Origin: Clostridia bacterium
Lineage (GTDB): Bacteria; Bacillota; Clostridia; TANB77; CAG-508
NCBI GenBank assembly: GCA_017430135.1
Contig: JAFRNM010000010.1
Location: 1 to 34,700 of the forward strand
Reading direction: 5' to 3'
Length of the DNA: 34,700 nt
The position numbers and the translations under genes are program-made. This document shows, one piece after another, positions 1 through 7,431 of the stretch. The first letter of the stretch is position 1; the number at the start of each line of letters is the position of its first letter. The notes under the pieces were generated by a model. It was not told the DNA's origin. It did no database searches and saw only the letters and a program-made list of their open reading frames with translations.

Positions 1-126
1 ATTATCTGTTGTTTTATAATTATTCCAATTATCATTATAAACAATTTTATTATTCTTAACTGCTACTATTTGACATATATTAGGTTGTTGTTCTTCTATA
101 ATTCTATGCAATTCTTCTTTATTCAT
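1..126 (-). CDS. Serine hydrolase (beta-lactamase-like), N-terminal fragment
   Basis: The first 42 codons of a minus-strand gene are seen; the rest lies beyond the window edge. The reading frame starts at the ATG at 126, preceded by a GGGAG-type ribosome binding site, and stays open to base 1. The visible protein has a short helix rich in Glu, then ICQIVAVKNNKIVYND, which fits the first beta strand and turn of class C beta-lactamase/serine hydrolase proteins (family knowledge). No catalytic residue is inside the window, so the name is tentative. The 93-aa gene lies 29 bp upstream and probably shares its transcript. Confidence 0.45.
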   Translation of the reverse strand, partial: MNKEELHRIIEEQQPNICQIVAVKNNKIVYNDNWNNYKTTDN

Positions 127-155
127 AAAATTTAATCTCCCATATAACTTACTAT

Positions 156-437
156 TTATCTTTGAGTTTTCTTTTTAATCTCTTCCATTCTTTTTTCATG
201 TTCTTCTTTTCTTTTTTGTTCTTCTAATTTTAATCTTGCTTTTGCCTCTTCTATGGTTTCTCCATCTTTTCTTAAAAACTTATCAACAAATTTATCTTCT
301 ATTTTTTTATAGCCACTTACAACTCCAGTCTCTATCTTTTTATAGCCCCCTACAACACCTTTTTCTATTTTTTTATTGGCAGTAACCATTTTTTCTATAA
401 TTTTTTTATTTTCTTTTTCATTTTTTATATTAGACAT
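156..437 (-). CDS. Small charged repeat protein (93 aa), function unknown
   Basis: The start ATG at 437 has a strong Shine-Dalgarno (GGAGG). The protein is soluble and highly charged. The N-terminal half carries a short repeat with core KKIExGVVxGY, seen twice in full and once degenerate, leading into KKIEDKFVDKFL. The C-terminal 45 residues (GETIEEAKARLKLEEQ onward) are a Lys/Glu-rich, probably coiled-coil helix. I know similar short proteins from clostridial genomes, always as hypothetical proteins, and can give no function. It lies between the epimerase gene and the serine hydrolase, all on the minus strand. Confidence 0.75.
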   Translation of the reverse strand: MSNIKNEKENKKIIEKMVTANKKIEKGVVGGYKKIETGVVSGYKKIEDKFVDKFLRKDGETIEEAKARLKLEEQKRKEEHEKRMEEIKKKTQR

Positions 438-496
438 ATTTTTCCTCCATTAAATATATTTTATTATTTTTTCATTAAAAATACAAGTGTTAATTT

Positions 497-1507
497 TTAT
501 ATTAGCCCTGCTTGCTTATACCACATTACTTCATCATGAATTGTTTCTTCATAAGAGCGAGTTTTATAACCTAGCTCTTCTTTTGCTTTTGAATAATCAA
601 AATCATTATTTCTAGCTAAATTATATACCGAAAATGTTGTCATTAACGGTCTTGTTCCTTTCTTTTTAGCTTGTTTTTCCATTATTTTAGCTAAGAAATT
701 TGCAATTGATATTGGCAAAAACATTTTTATTGGTTTAGTATTAGCTTCTTTTGCAATCATTCTTGAAAAATCTTTAAAAGAAACTTCATCATTTGCAAGT
801 ATATAACATTCACCTTTTCTACCTTTTTCTATTGCTTTTATAATTCCATCTGCTAAATCTCTTACATCGCATAAATTGAATGATCCTGCTATTCCTGCTT
901 TCATTGCTCCTTTTATTATTTGGAGTTGAACTTTTGTAGTCTCCCCAATTGCATAATCTATTGGGCCAAGAATTCCACTTGGATGAACTACACATGCATT
1001 TAAACCATCATTTCTAACTGCATCTAAAACAGCTTGTGTTGCTAATGCTTTAGATTTACTATAACAATCAATAACATCCTGTTCATTAAAGCTTTCCACT
1101 TCCTTAATTTTCTGTCCTTTGGGTAATTCTTTAATTGCACCTGTACTTGAGCAATAAACTAATTTTTTACATTCTTTATGTTCTTCACACATTCTTATTA
1201 TATTTTTTGTACCTTCTACATTAACCTCCATTACTTTTGGATTATATTCTGGGTTTACCGTAACAATACTTGCTATATGTAAGCATATTGTTTCTTTTCC
1301 CTCTGGTACTGTAAAAAATTTTTCTAATGAATTTATATCACATAAATCTCCTTCTATTATTTCTATTTCTTTAGGTAAATATTTTGCCGACTTATCATTT
1401 GGTAAAACAAAGGCTCTAACCTCACACCCCCTTTCTATTAATTGTCTCACAACTGTTCCTCCTAAAAATCCAGCCGCTCCTGTTACTAAATAAATTTTAT
1501 TATTCAT
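497..1507 (-). CDS. NAD-dependent epimerase/dehydratase (extended SDR)
   Basis: This is a 336-aa protein of normal length for the extended short-chain dehydrogenase/reductase family. The N-terminus holds the Rossmann motif VTGAAGFLGG (residues 8-17). An active-site Ser-Ser pair lies near residue 120 (YCSSTGA) and a YSKSK motif near residue 150 supplies the catalytic Tyr and Lys. It therefore probably oxidises, reduces or epimerises a small or sugar-like substrate with NAD(P), in the cytoplasm; the substrate cannot be read from the sequence. It is divergently transcribed from the TetR gene at 1646, and the shared palindromic promoter region makes it the likely target of that regulator. Confidence 0.85.
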   Translation of the reverse strand: MNNKIYLVTGAAGFLGGTVVRQLIERGCEVRAFVLPNDKSAKYLPKEIEIIEGDLCDINSLEKFFTVPEGKETICLHIASIVTVNPEYNPKVMEVNVEGTKNIIRMCEEHKECKKLVYCSSTGAIKELPKGQKIKEVESFNEQDVIDCYSKSKALATQAVLDAVRNDGLNACVVHPSGILGPIDYAIGETTKVQLQIIKGAMKAGIAGSFNLCDVRDLADGIIKAIEKGRKGECYILANDEVSFKDFSRMIAKEANTKPIKMFLPISIANFLAKIMEKQAKKKGTRPLMTTFSVYNLARNNDFDYSKAKEELGYKTRSYEETIHDEVMWYKQAGLI

Positions 1508-1551
1508 TTTTTCATTTTCCTTTCTAATTTTAAATTTGATTAACTCAACAC

Positions 1552-1601
1552 TTGTTTTTTTAATCTAATTAGATTATAATAGTATTATAATTTAAAAACA
1601 A
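1552..1601. promoter_or_regulatory. Overlapping divergent promoters with two palindromic operators
   Basis: Plus-strand promoter: TTGTTT (1552-1557), 17-bp spacer, TATAAT (1575-1580), reading to the TetR gene. Minus-strand promoter: TTGTTT (complement of 1596-1601), 17-bp spacer, TATAAT (complement of 1573-1578), reading to the epimerase. The two -10 boxes overlap. A perfect 16-bp palindrome, TAATCTAATTAGATTA, covers 1561-1576, and a second, TTATAATA-G-TATTATAA, covers 1574-1590. One bound TetR dimer could shut off both genes. Confidence 0.7.
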
Positions 1602-1645
1602 TCATCAATTTTCTTAAAATTGTTGGTTTAATGGAGGAAAAAGTT

Positions 1646-2173
1646 ATGAATACCCCTAATAACAAGAGAAAGAAAGAATCTCAATTAAAAATTCAAAGAG
1701 CTTTTGCTAATTTGATTCAAGAAAAAAATTTAAACGAAATTTCTGTAACTGAAATCTGTAAAATTACAAAACTAAATAGAACTACATTCTATGCTAATTA
1801 TTTAGATGTTTACGATTTAGCAGATAAATTCAGGGAAATGATGGCTTTAGAACTAAAGGAAATCTATATAGATGAGTACAAAAATATTAATAAATCCTTC
1901 GATTTTTTAAAACTATTTAAGCACATAAAAGAAAATCAATTATTTTATAAAACATATTTTAAACTTAATGTTAATGAACTACCAATTGAGGAATATGACT
2001 ATAATTTAGCAAATTCTTTATTTGATAATAAATATATAGATTATCATATTGAATTTTTTAAAGCTGGCTTAAATGCTGTAATATTAAAGTGGCTTGCAAA
2101 TAATTGTTACGAAAGCCCTGAGACTATTAATGATATTATTATAAGTGAATATATGAGTAAAAAGAATATTTAA
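1646..2173 (+). CDS. TetR/AcrR family transcriptional regulator
   Basis: The protein is about 175 aa with a TetR-type helix-turn-helix at residues ~10-55 (ending in KLNRTTFYANYLDVYDL) and a helical ligand-binding C-terminal half. An upstream in-frame ATG at 1631 contains the Shine-Dalgarno itself (ATGGAGG), so the ATG at 1646, nine bases after GGAGG, is the better start. It is divergent from the epimerase and sits next to two palindromes that cover its own promoter, so it probably represses itself and the epimerase until an unknown ligand binds. A clear terminator follows. Confidence 0.85.
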   Translation: MNTPNNKRKKESQLKIQRAFANLIQEKNLNEISVTEICKITKLNRTTFYANYLDVYDLADKFREMMALELKEIYIDEYKNINKSFDFLKLFKHIKENQLFYKTYFKLNVNELPIEEYDYNLANSLFDNKYIDYHIEFFKAGLNAVILKWLANNCYESPETINDIIISEYMSKKNI

Positions 2174-2203
2174 AAAAGCTGGTATAGTTTTATACCAGCT
2201 TTT
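2174..2203 (+). terminator. Rho-independent terminator after the TetR gene
   Basis: A perfect stem AAAAGCTGGTATA / TATACCAGCTTT with a GTTT loop begins at the stop codon and runs into a short T tract. The A tract on the other side could let it also work on the minus strand. Confidence 0.85.
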
Positions 2204-2252
2204 CTAATATATTTCGCCACCCGCTTCGCTCTAACACAGTTTTTTTATTATT

Positions 2253-2333
2253 CTATAACTTTTCTGGTGCTTTTATTCCCATTCCTAAAACGCCATATTG
2301 TTGTTCTTTTTCTAGAGAATAAATTTCATACAT
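2253..2333 (-). CDS. 26-codon open frame, possible gene remnant
   Basis: Downstream of the threonylcarbamoyl-AMP synthase a minus-strand frame reads MYEIYSLEKEQQYGVLGMG and ends ...IKAPEKL. The composition looks protein-like rather than random AT-rich translation, but there is no ribosome binding site. It may be the tail of a decayed gene. Nothing in it identifies a family. Confidence 0.2.
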   Translation of the reverse strand: MYEIYSLEKEQQYGVLGMGIKAPEKL

Positions 2334-2350
2334 TTTTTTAAAATTCTACA

Positions 2351-2956
2351 TTATTTATTTAAGGTCTCTATAATTTTTTCAAGAGATATTGGACCAGGAC
2401 GTAGAACCTTAACTTCATTTGAAGTGCAATCTATAATTGTACTTCCTTTAGAAAATATAATCTTACCTTCCAACATTCCATCCAATAATGGACAAGCATT
2501 TTCTATTTCATCTAAATTATTACATGTTGGTTTGCCACTTATATTTGCACTTGTCATAAACAATGGACTTTTAACCTTTTCTATTATTTCTTTTAATACA
2601 TCTGATGTAGCCATCCTTACTGCAATCGTATCTTTTCCATTTGTTATATAATCTGCTATTTCTTTATTTTTCTTTAAAACTACTGTTAGAGGACCTGGCA
2701 TAAATGCTGTAATTATTTTTTCTGCTGTTTTATTTACAATTGCAATACTTTTTATCTGCTCAATATTTGCACACATAACAGGAAAGGCCTTTTCCTCTGG
2801 TCTATTTTTTACTGCAACTAATTTATCATGTGCTTTTTTTGTACTTATTCTTGCACATACACCATATACTGTATCTGTTGGGACACTGATAACTCCATCA
2901 TTTTTTAATATTTTAACTATTTCATCAATTTCAGTTTGTTTATATCTTTTTATCAT
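2351..2956 (-). CDS. tsaC: L-threonylcarbamoyladenylate synthase (Sua5/YrdC/TsaC)
   Basis: The 201-aa protein matches the short YrdC-domain form in length and motifs: SVPTDTVYGV (residues ~24-33), KNRPEEKAFPVMC, MPGPLTVVLKK, IAVRM, MTSANISGKP and a terminal STIIDCT...LRPGPIS segment. These form the ATP/threonine/bicarbonate site. It makes threonylcarbamoyl-AMP, the precursor of t6A at position 37 of ANN-decoding tRNAs, in the cytoplasm. The start at 2956 has a weak AAAGGA site. A TATAAT about 70 bp upstream is a plausible -10. It has the look of a housekeeping gene at the left border of the accessory region. Confidence 0.93.
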   Translation of the reverse strand: MIKRYKQTEIDEIVKILKNDGVISVPTDTVYGVCARISTKKAHDKLVAVKNRPEEKAFPVMCANIEQIKSIAIVNKTAEKIITAFMPGPLTVVLKKNKEIADYITNGKDTIAVRMATSDVLKEIIEKVKSPLFMTSANISGKPTCNNLDEIENACPLLDGMLEGKIIFSKGSTIIDCTSNEVKVLRPGPISLEKIIETLNK

Positions 2957-3050
2957 ATTTATTCACATTTTCCTTTTACTATTCAGTCAAAAATATAACC
3001 AATTTCACTATATTTTTCTTTTCAACTATTATACATTATTTTTTCTCTAA

Positions 3051-3106
3051 ATAAAAGCGAAAAAACAAAAAAATAACAGATAATTTCTTATCTGTTACTT
3101 TGGCTC
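3051..3106. repeat. 56-bp repeat copy 1, with terminator hairpin
   Basis: This runs from ATAAAAGCGA to GGCTC and is matched by 12868-12924 in the same orientation with only three differences. It contains a perfect 9-bp hairpin, AACAGATAA-TTTC-TTATCTGTT (3074-3095). Read on the minus strand this is followed by a T tract, so it should terminate the restriction operon that ends at 3215. Either it is a dispersed intergenic terminator repeat, or one end of an inserted segment. Confidence 0.8.
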
Positions 3107-3214
3107 GATTAACACACAAGTACGCAAACTCGAAACCTTAATATATTTCAATTTTATTTTAGTTATTTTTTATGGTTTTAATTTAACATAACTTTTATTA
3201 ATTTGCAATAGTTT

Positions 3215-3478
3215 TTAAGAATTTTCATCTACAGGATTAATTTTTTCTATAATAGCTTTAAAAATCTCATATACATATACTAAATTTTTATCTATCTTTG
3301 ATTCTTCTGTTAATTCAATTAAAATATACTTTTTATTTTCTGTATAATTTAAAAATTCAAGTGTCTCAGAAGCCTTTAGTTCATTATTATTTTGAGTAAT
3401 TCTTATTTGACCTCCTTCTGTACTAGTGACCAATATATCTTTTCCTTCTTTAACTATTGCTATTTTAATTGGTTCCAT
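3215..3478 (-). CDS. 87-aa protein coupled to the PHP-ATPase, function unknown
   Basis: The last gene of the restriction operon. Its start overlaps the 3' end of the PHP-ATPase gene by 14 bp, which suggests translational coupling and a tightly balanced product ratio. The protein is small and acidic, with a predicted beta-rich N-terminal half (IKIAIVKEGKDILVTSTEGGQIRIT) and a helical C-terminus (VYVYEIFKAIIEKI). No motif was recognised. By position it may be a partner, inhibitor or specificity subunit of the ATPase; this is inference only. The repeat hairpin at 3074-3095 terminates the operon. Confidence 0.75.
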   Translation of the reverse strand: MEPIKIAIVKEGKDILVTSTEGGQIRITQNNNELKASETLEFLNYTENKKYILIELTEESKIDKNLVYVYEIFKAIIEKINPVDENS

Positions 3479-5765
3479 ATACTTTTAATCTCCTTTCTAC
3501 TGCTTCTTTACCTCCATCTAAACTTTCACTAATAATCTCTAATAAATCATCATCTTCTAGACAACCTGATTTAAATTTTAAATTATTTTTTCTATCTTTT
3601 GTAATATCTATTACGTTATCAACATCTAAATTAACAACCAAAAGTGGATTATGTGTTACAAATATTATTTGTTTTTTATCTCTTACACTATTAAAATAAT
3701 CTATCATATAATTTTCTATTCTTTTCATACTTATATCATCTTCTGGTTGATCTATCAAAATAACATCACTATCAATTTCCTTTGATAATTGAAGTTTATA
3801 ATATGTTAAAGCAATTTCTCCAGGCGTAGTACCAATTTCATCAGTTCCATTTTCATCCTTAATGCTAGTTTCTTCCCTAGTATATTCTGTTATAAATTTT
3901 TGAACACTAGAACTCAAACTATTCTCTATCATTTCATATGTAGTAGAACCTTTTACAGCATTTGCAAATTCTATCTTATTATTAATATTCATAATCTTTT
4001 CTTTTGATTGATAATTTTGAACGAATAATTCTTTGTATAATGCTGTTTCTAAATAAGCATTATTATATTTAGCTTCTTTAATAAATCTAAAACCATATTT
4101 AGATTTAACACTTGTTCCTTCAATTGCTTTAGGAAAATTTGGAAATTCATTCTCCTTATCTTTATTTATAAGATAGTTTTTTATTTTTAATGCAAAATCT
4201 CTAATTTCTGTAATCATATCTTGATTTTCATTTTCCTGTGATGTTCTATCTGCTTTAATTTTTGTATTTATCTCATTAAATACACCTATTACAATGTTTA
4301 TAGCTTTATTCTTTTGTTCTATTTCATCTCTTTCTTTTGCAATTATTTGTCTTACTTCTAACAATGCTGCTAATATTTTGTTTATTGTACTTTCTTTTTT
4401 ACCTGCATAAAAATCAGAATTAGCTTTATATTCGTTGTATAATCTATTATAAATATCATTAATCTCTGTATATCTATCTTTAGGATTGTTTTCCATTGTT
4501 TCAATATCCAGATTTAATGATATATAATAATTTTTTAATTCTTTAAACTCTTTTAGTGGTATTTTTAAATTATTGATTTTATCAATATTTTCTGTTTTCC
4601 TTATTCTTTCTTCTACATATTTCTTTAAATTGCTTACAAAATTATTAATATTACTTTTAAATTCATTTATTGTTGAAATTTCATCATAGAATTCAGAATC
4701 ATTATCTAATAAATTCCCAGATTTAACTTTTTCTATTATTTCACCTTGACTAATCTTAGTTATTGATGGATTTCCAACTTTCGAAATTTTTATTTTATTA
4801 ATATCGTTTATTTTTTTATATTTTCTATCTTCTTCCCCATTTAATTTTCCTAAAATATATGATTTTCCTGCACCATTTTCTCCAATTATTGCATTTATAC
4901 CTGTTGATAATTGGTAACTTTTATCTCCAATTTTTATTTCATTTATATAATTAGATTTATTTCCTTCATCTTTTCTTTCAAATCTTGTGTCTGGTGAAGT
5001 TAAACTCAAAACCAATCCTTTAAATGTAGGCAAACATTTAATTGTAGTTAAATATTCTTTTTCTTCCTTTGTCATTCCATCTTTTTTAGGATATGCAGTC
5101 CATACATGACAATCGCTTCCTGTAATTGTCGCAAATTTTGCTTTCATTTCTCGTAAATTATTTTTTATCATCCCCTGCACACGTGGTTTTTGATATTCTA
5201 ACGCATTAATAAAACCAGTTTTTATCCATTCTTCTGGATTTTCAACCGCTTCTGATAAACTATGATGATTCTTTGAAGTTTCTTTAACTTCTAAATCACT
5301 TTTTTGATGCGCTATTAACAAAACACTTGTACTAATTTTATATAATATATTTTCAAATTCATTTAATGTATAAAAATCATCTTTATTTTCTATTTTTTTC
5401 ACTTGTTCTATTTTACTTTGTATTTCTGATATATTTTCATTATTACAATTATCAAATATACAAATTATATGACAAGTTACATCACTACCATCTTCTAATT
5501 TAACATCAAATTCTACACCAGGTAAGATATTCTTTATATTTGAGTATGGTTCTTTATTTATTAAATCTTTTATTGTTTTATATAATACATAATCAAAACA
5601 ATTATGGTCAGTTATAGAGATTAAATTGACATTATTCTCTTGTAATTTTGATAATAAAACATCTACATTTTCAATATTACTTTCATCCACATACCCATCC
5701 GCTTCTTTATATGCACTTGCTTTAGAATGAATATGTAAATCTATTTTTATATTATGATTTAACAT
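3465..5765 (-). CDS. PHP-domain/ABC-type ATPase fusion (TrlF-like)
   Basis: About 766 aa. The upstream ATG at 5777 lies within the Shine-Dalgarno (ATGGAGG), so the ATG at 5765 is preferred. Residue numbers below count from the upstream ATG. The N-terminal 225 residues are a PHP phosphoesterase domain with its metal ligands in order: HIH (15-17), TDH (56-58), E89, H103, H157 and DCH (222-224). Then comes an SMC/ABC-type ATPase: Walker A GENGAGKS (299-306), a long helical insert, a signature-like TPGEIAL, Walker B VILIDQPEDD and a switch His in VTHNP. I know such fusions as TrlF-type proteins in bacterial conflict loci; the substrate is unknown. It lies 31 bp after the methylase and overlaps the 87-aa gene. 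Confidence 0.85.
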   Translation of the reverse strand: MLNHNIKIDLHIHSKASAYKEADGYVDESNIENVDVLLSKLQENNVNLISITDHNCFDYVLYKTIKDLINKEPYSNIKNILPGVEFDVKLEDGSDVTCHIICIFDNCNNENISEIQSKIEQVKKIENKDDFYTLNEFENILYKISTSVLLIAHQKSDLEVKETSKNHHSLSEAVENPEEWIKTGFINALEYQKPRVQGMIKNNLREMKAKFATITGSDCHVWTAYPKKDGMTKEEKEYLTTIKCLPTFKGLVLSLTSPDTRFERKDEGNKSNYINEIKIGDKSYQLSTGINAIIGENGAGKSYILGKLNGEEDRKYKKINDINKIKISKVGNPSITKISQGEIIEKVKSGNLLDNDSEFYDEISTINEFKSNINNFVSNLKKYVEERIRKTENIDKINNLKIPLKEFKELKNYYISLNLDIETMENNPKDRYTEINDIYNRLYNEYKANSDFYAGKKESTINKILAALLEVRQIIAKERDEIEQKNKAINIVIGVFNEINTKIKADRTSQENENQDMITEIRDFALKIKNYLINKDKENEFPNFPKAIEGTSVKSKYGFRFIKEAKYNNAYLETALYKELFVQNYQSKEKIMNINNKIEFANAVKGSTTYEMIENSLSSSVQKFITEYTREETSIKDENGTDEIGTTPGEIALTYYKLQLSKEIDSDVILIDQPEDDISMKRIENYMIDYFNSVRDKKQIIFVTHNPLLVVNLDVDNVIDITKDRKNNLKFKSGCLEDDDLLEIISESLDGGKEAVERRLKVYGTN

Positions 5766-5796
5766 ATTTCCCTCCATAAATTTTATAGCATTTTTA

Positions 5797-7428
5797 TTAT
5801 TTTCTATTCATTCTTCGATTATTAAGAGTTTTCCATATATCTCTATACATAATTATAATATCAGGTGATATTCCTAGATAGTTTTCTAAGATTTCTTTGT
5901 CCATTACATTAATCGCCTCTCGTATATCCTTCTTATTTCTTATGTTCTCATCTAAAATTCCTATTAATCTATTTACATTTTGTTCATCCATATCATCTAT
6001 ATTAGGAATCATTATATTTTCTGCTTCTTTTGGTAAAATTTCTAGGACTCCACCTCCATAGCTTCTACCACATAATTCTGTAAATGCAAATGATATACTA
6101 TTGTAGTATGATAATAGTATTTTCTTATTATCGTATTCTTCTTTGATTTTTATTCTATGCATTGTATCTGTAGATACAGCATCAATTCCATTTAAAACAA
6201 ATTTAGGATAAACATTACTTCTTCTTAACAAAAAAGCATCTGGTACCCAAATCGAAGGTACTGAATACCATTTTTTTCTTATTCTACACTTATATCCTTT
6301 ATTTTCTTCGTTATCTTCACCAATTTTTATATATTCTTGCTGTCCTTTACTCATATCTTTTACATCTACATCTTCGTTTATAGTTAAAAGATACGCTTTT
6401 ACTCCTTTATTGACATTTTTGTTCCAATCATCTTCATTAAACACTAATCCATGCGTTTGTGAGCTTCTTCCTATTAATGGTTTAGTATATTTTTTCAAGT
6501 CATATTTTTTTACATAATTATCATCCAAAGAAAAATAATCATTATTTCCAGTAGTTATACCAACATTTACTAAACCAATATCTCCTATTCGCCTAAATCT
6601 ACTATCCTTTTTTACTTCTTCAATAACATTATTTTCATTTTCATTTAAATAATATCTTGTCCATTTATCATTAGTTAAAATTTTTTCATAATTTAAATTG
6701 TTTTCATTATAATTTTTTATAAAATCATTTACATTATCATATAAACAATTAGATATTAAGCACTCTGATTTTTTGTCTTTTTTTATTCCTATTAATACAA
6801 CAACTTCTTGTTCAGCATCTTCAAATAACAGTTCATTAAATGAAATAATATTAATTTTTGATAAATGCTTTGATAAATATTTTCGTAAATCTTCTGCATA
6901 TGCAACTTGCATTATTTCAGCAGGTATAACAAAAGCAATTGTACCATTTTTTTCTAGTAATTCTATGCAAGCAACTAAAAAGAAAACCCAACTATTAATT
7001 AATTTATTTGATTTCATTTTGTTTTTTATTAACACTTGTGATTGTTTTTCTCTTTGAAATGTCGTTAAATACTGATATCTTATGTATGGTGGATTTCCAA
7101 TAATTAAATTATATTTATCTTTGCAATTAACATAAAAGTTATAAAAATCGTCATTGATAACAGTTGCATTTTCAATATCTTCAATAATTTTTTCACTTTT
7201 ATTCGCTTCTTCTTCTATATATTCAACAGCATCAATCTTTTCTATATTATAATTTTTATCGTTCAATATTCTTTTTATACTTCTTAAGAAAGAACCATCT
7301 CCACAGCTTGGTTCTAATATTTTCATTTCATCTTTCAAGGTTACTTTAGTTATATAATCAGCTAATTTCTGTGGAGTATAATATCCTCCTCTTAATTTTT
7401 TTTGTGTTGCATTCTCTTTTAATTTCAT
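5797..7428 (-). CDS. N6-adenine DNA methyltransferase (M.Eco57I-like)
   Basis: A 543-aa gamma-type adenine methylase. Motif X is GGYYTP (residues 14-19), SAM-binding motif I is EPSCGDGSF (39-47) and catalytic motif IV is NPPY (112-115). The C-terminal half (from ~270) resembles a TaqI-like target recognition domain, with RRSNVYPKFVLNGIDAV near 395. It should methylate adenine in the host genome at the site cut by the upstream enzyme. It starts 3 bp after the stop of the nuclease-methylase gene, so translation is probably coupled. The 543/993-aa pairing is close to the sizes I remember for M.Eco57I and R.Eco57I. Confidence 0.88.
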   Translation of the reverse strand: MKLKENATQKKLRGGYYTPQKLADYITKVTLKDEMKILEPSCGDGSFLRSIKRILNDKNYNIEKIDAVEYIEEEANKSEKIIEDIENATVINDDFYNFYVNCKDKYNLIIGNPPYIRYQYLTTFQREKQSQVLIKNKMKSNKLINSWVFFLVACIELLEKNGTIAFVIPAEIMQVAYAEDLRKYLSKHLSKINIISFNELLFEDAEQEVVVLIGIKKDKKSECLISNCLYDNVNDFIKNYNENNLNYEKILTNDKWTRYYLNENENNVIEEVKKDSRFRRIGDIGLVNVGITTGNNDYFSLDDNYVKKYDLKKYTKPLIGRSSQTHGLVFNEDDWNKNVNKGVKAYLLTINEDVDVKDMSKGQQEYIKIGEDNEENKGYKCRIRKKWYSVPSIWVPDAFLLRRSNVYPKFVLNGIDAVSTDTMHRIKIKEEYDNKKILLSYYNSISFAFTELCGRSYGGGVLEILPKEAENIMIPNIDDMDEQNVNRLIGILDENIRNKKDIREAINVMDKEILENYLGISPDIIIMYRDIWKTLNNRRMNRK

Positions 7429-7431
7429 TTA

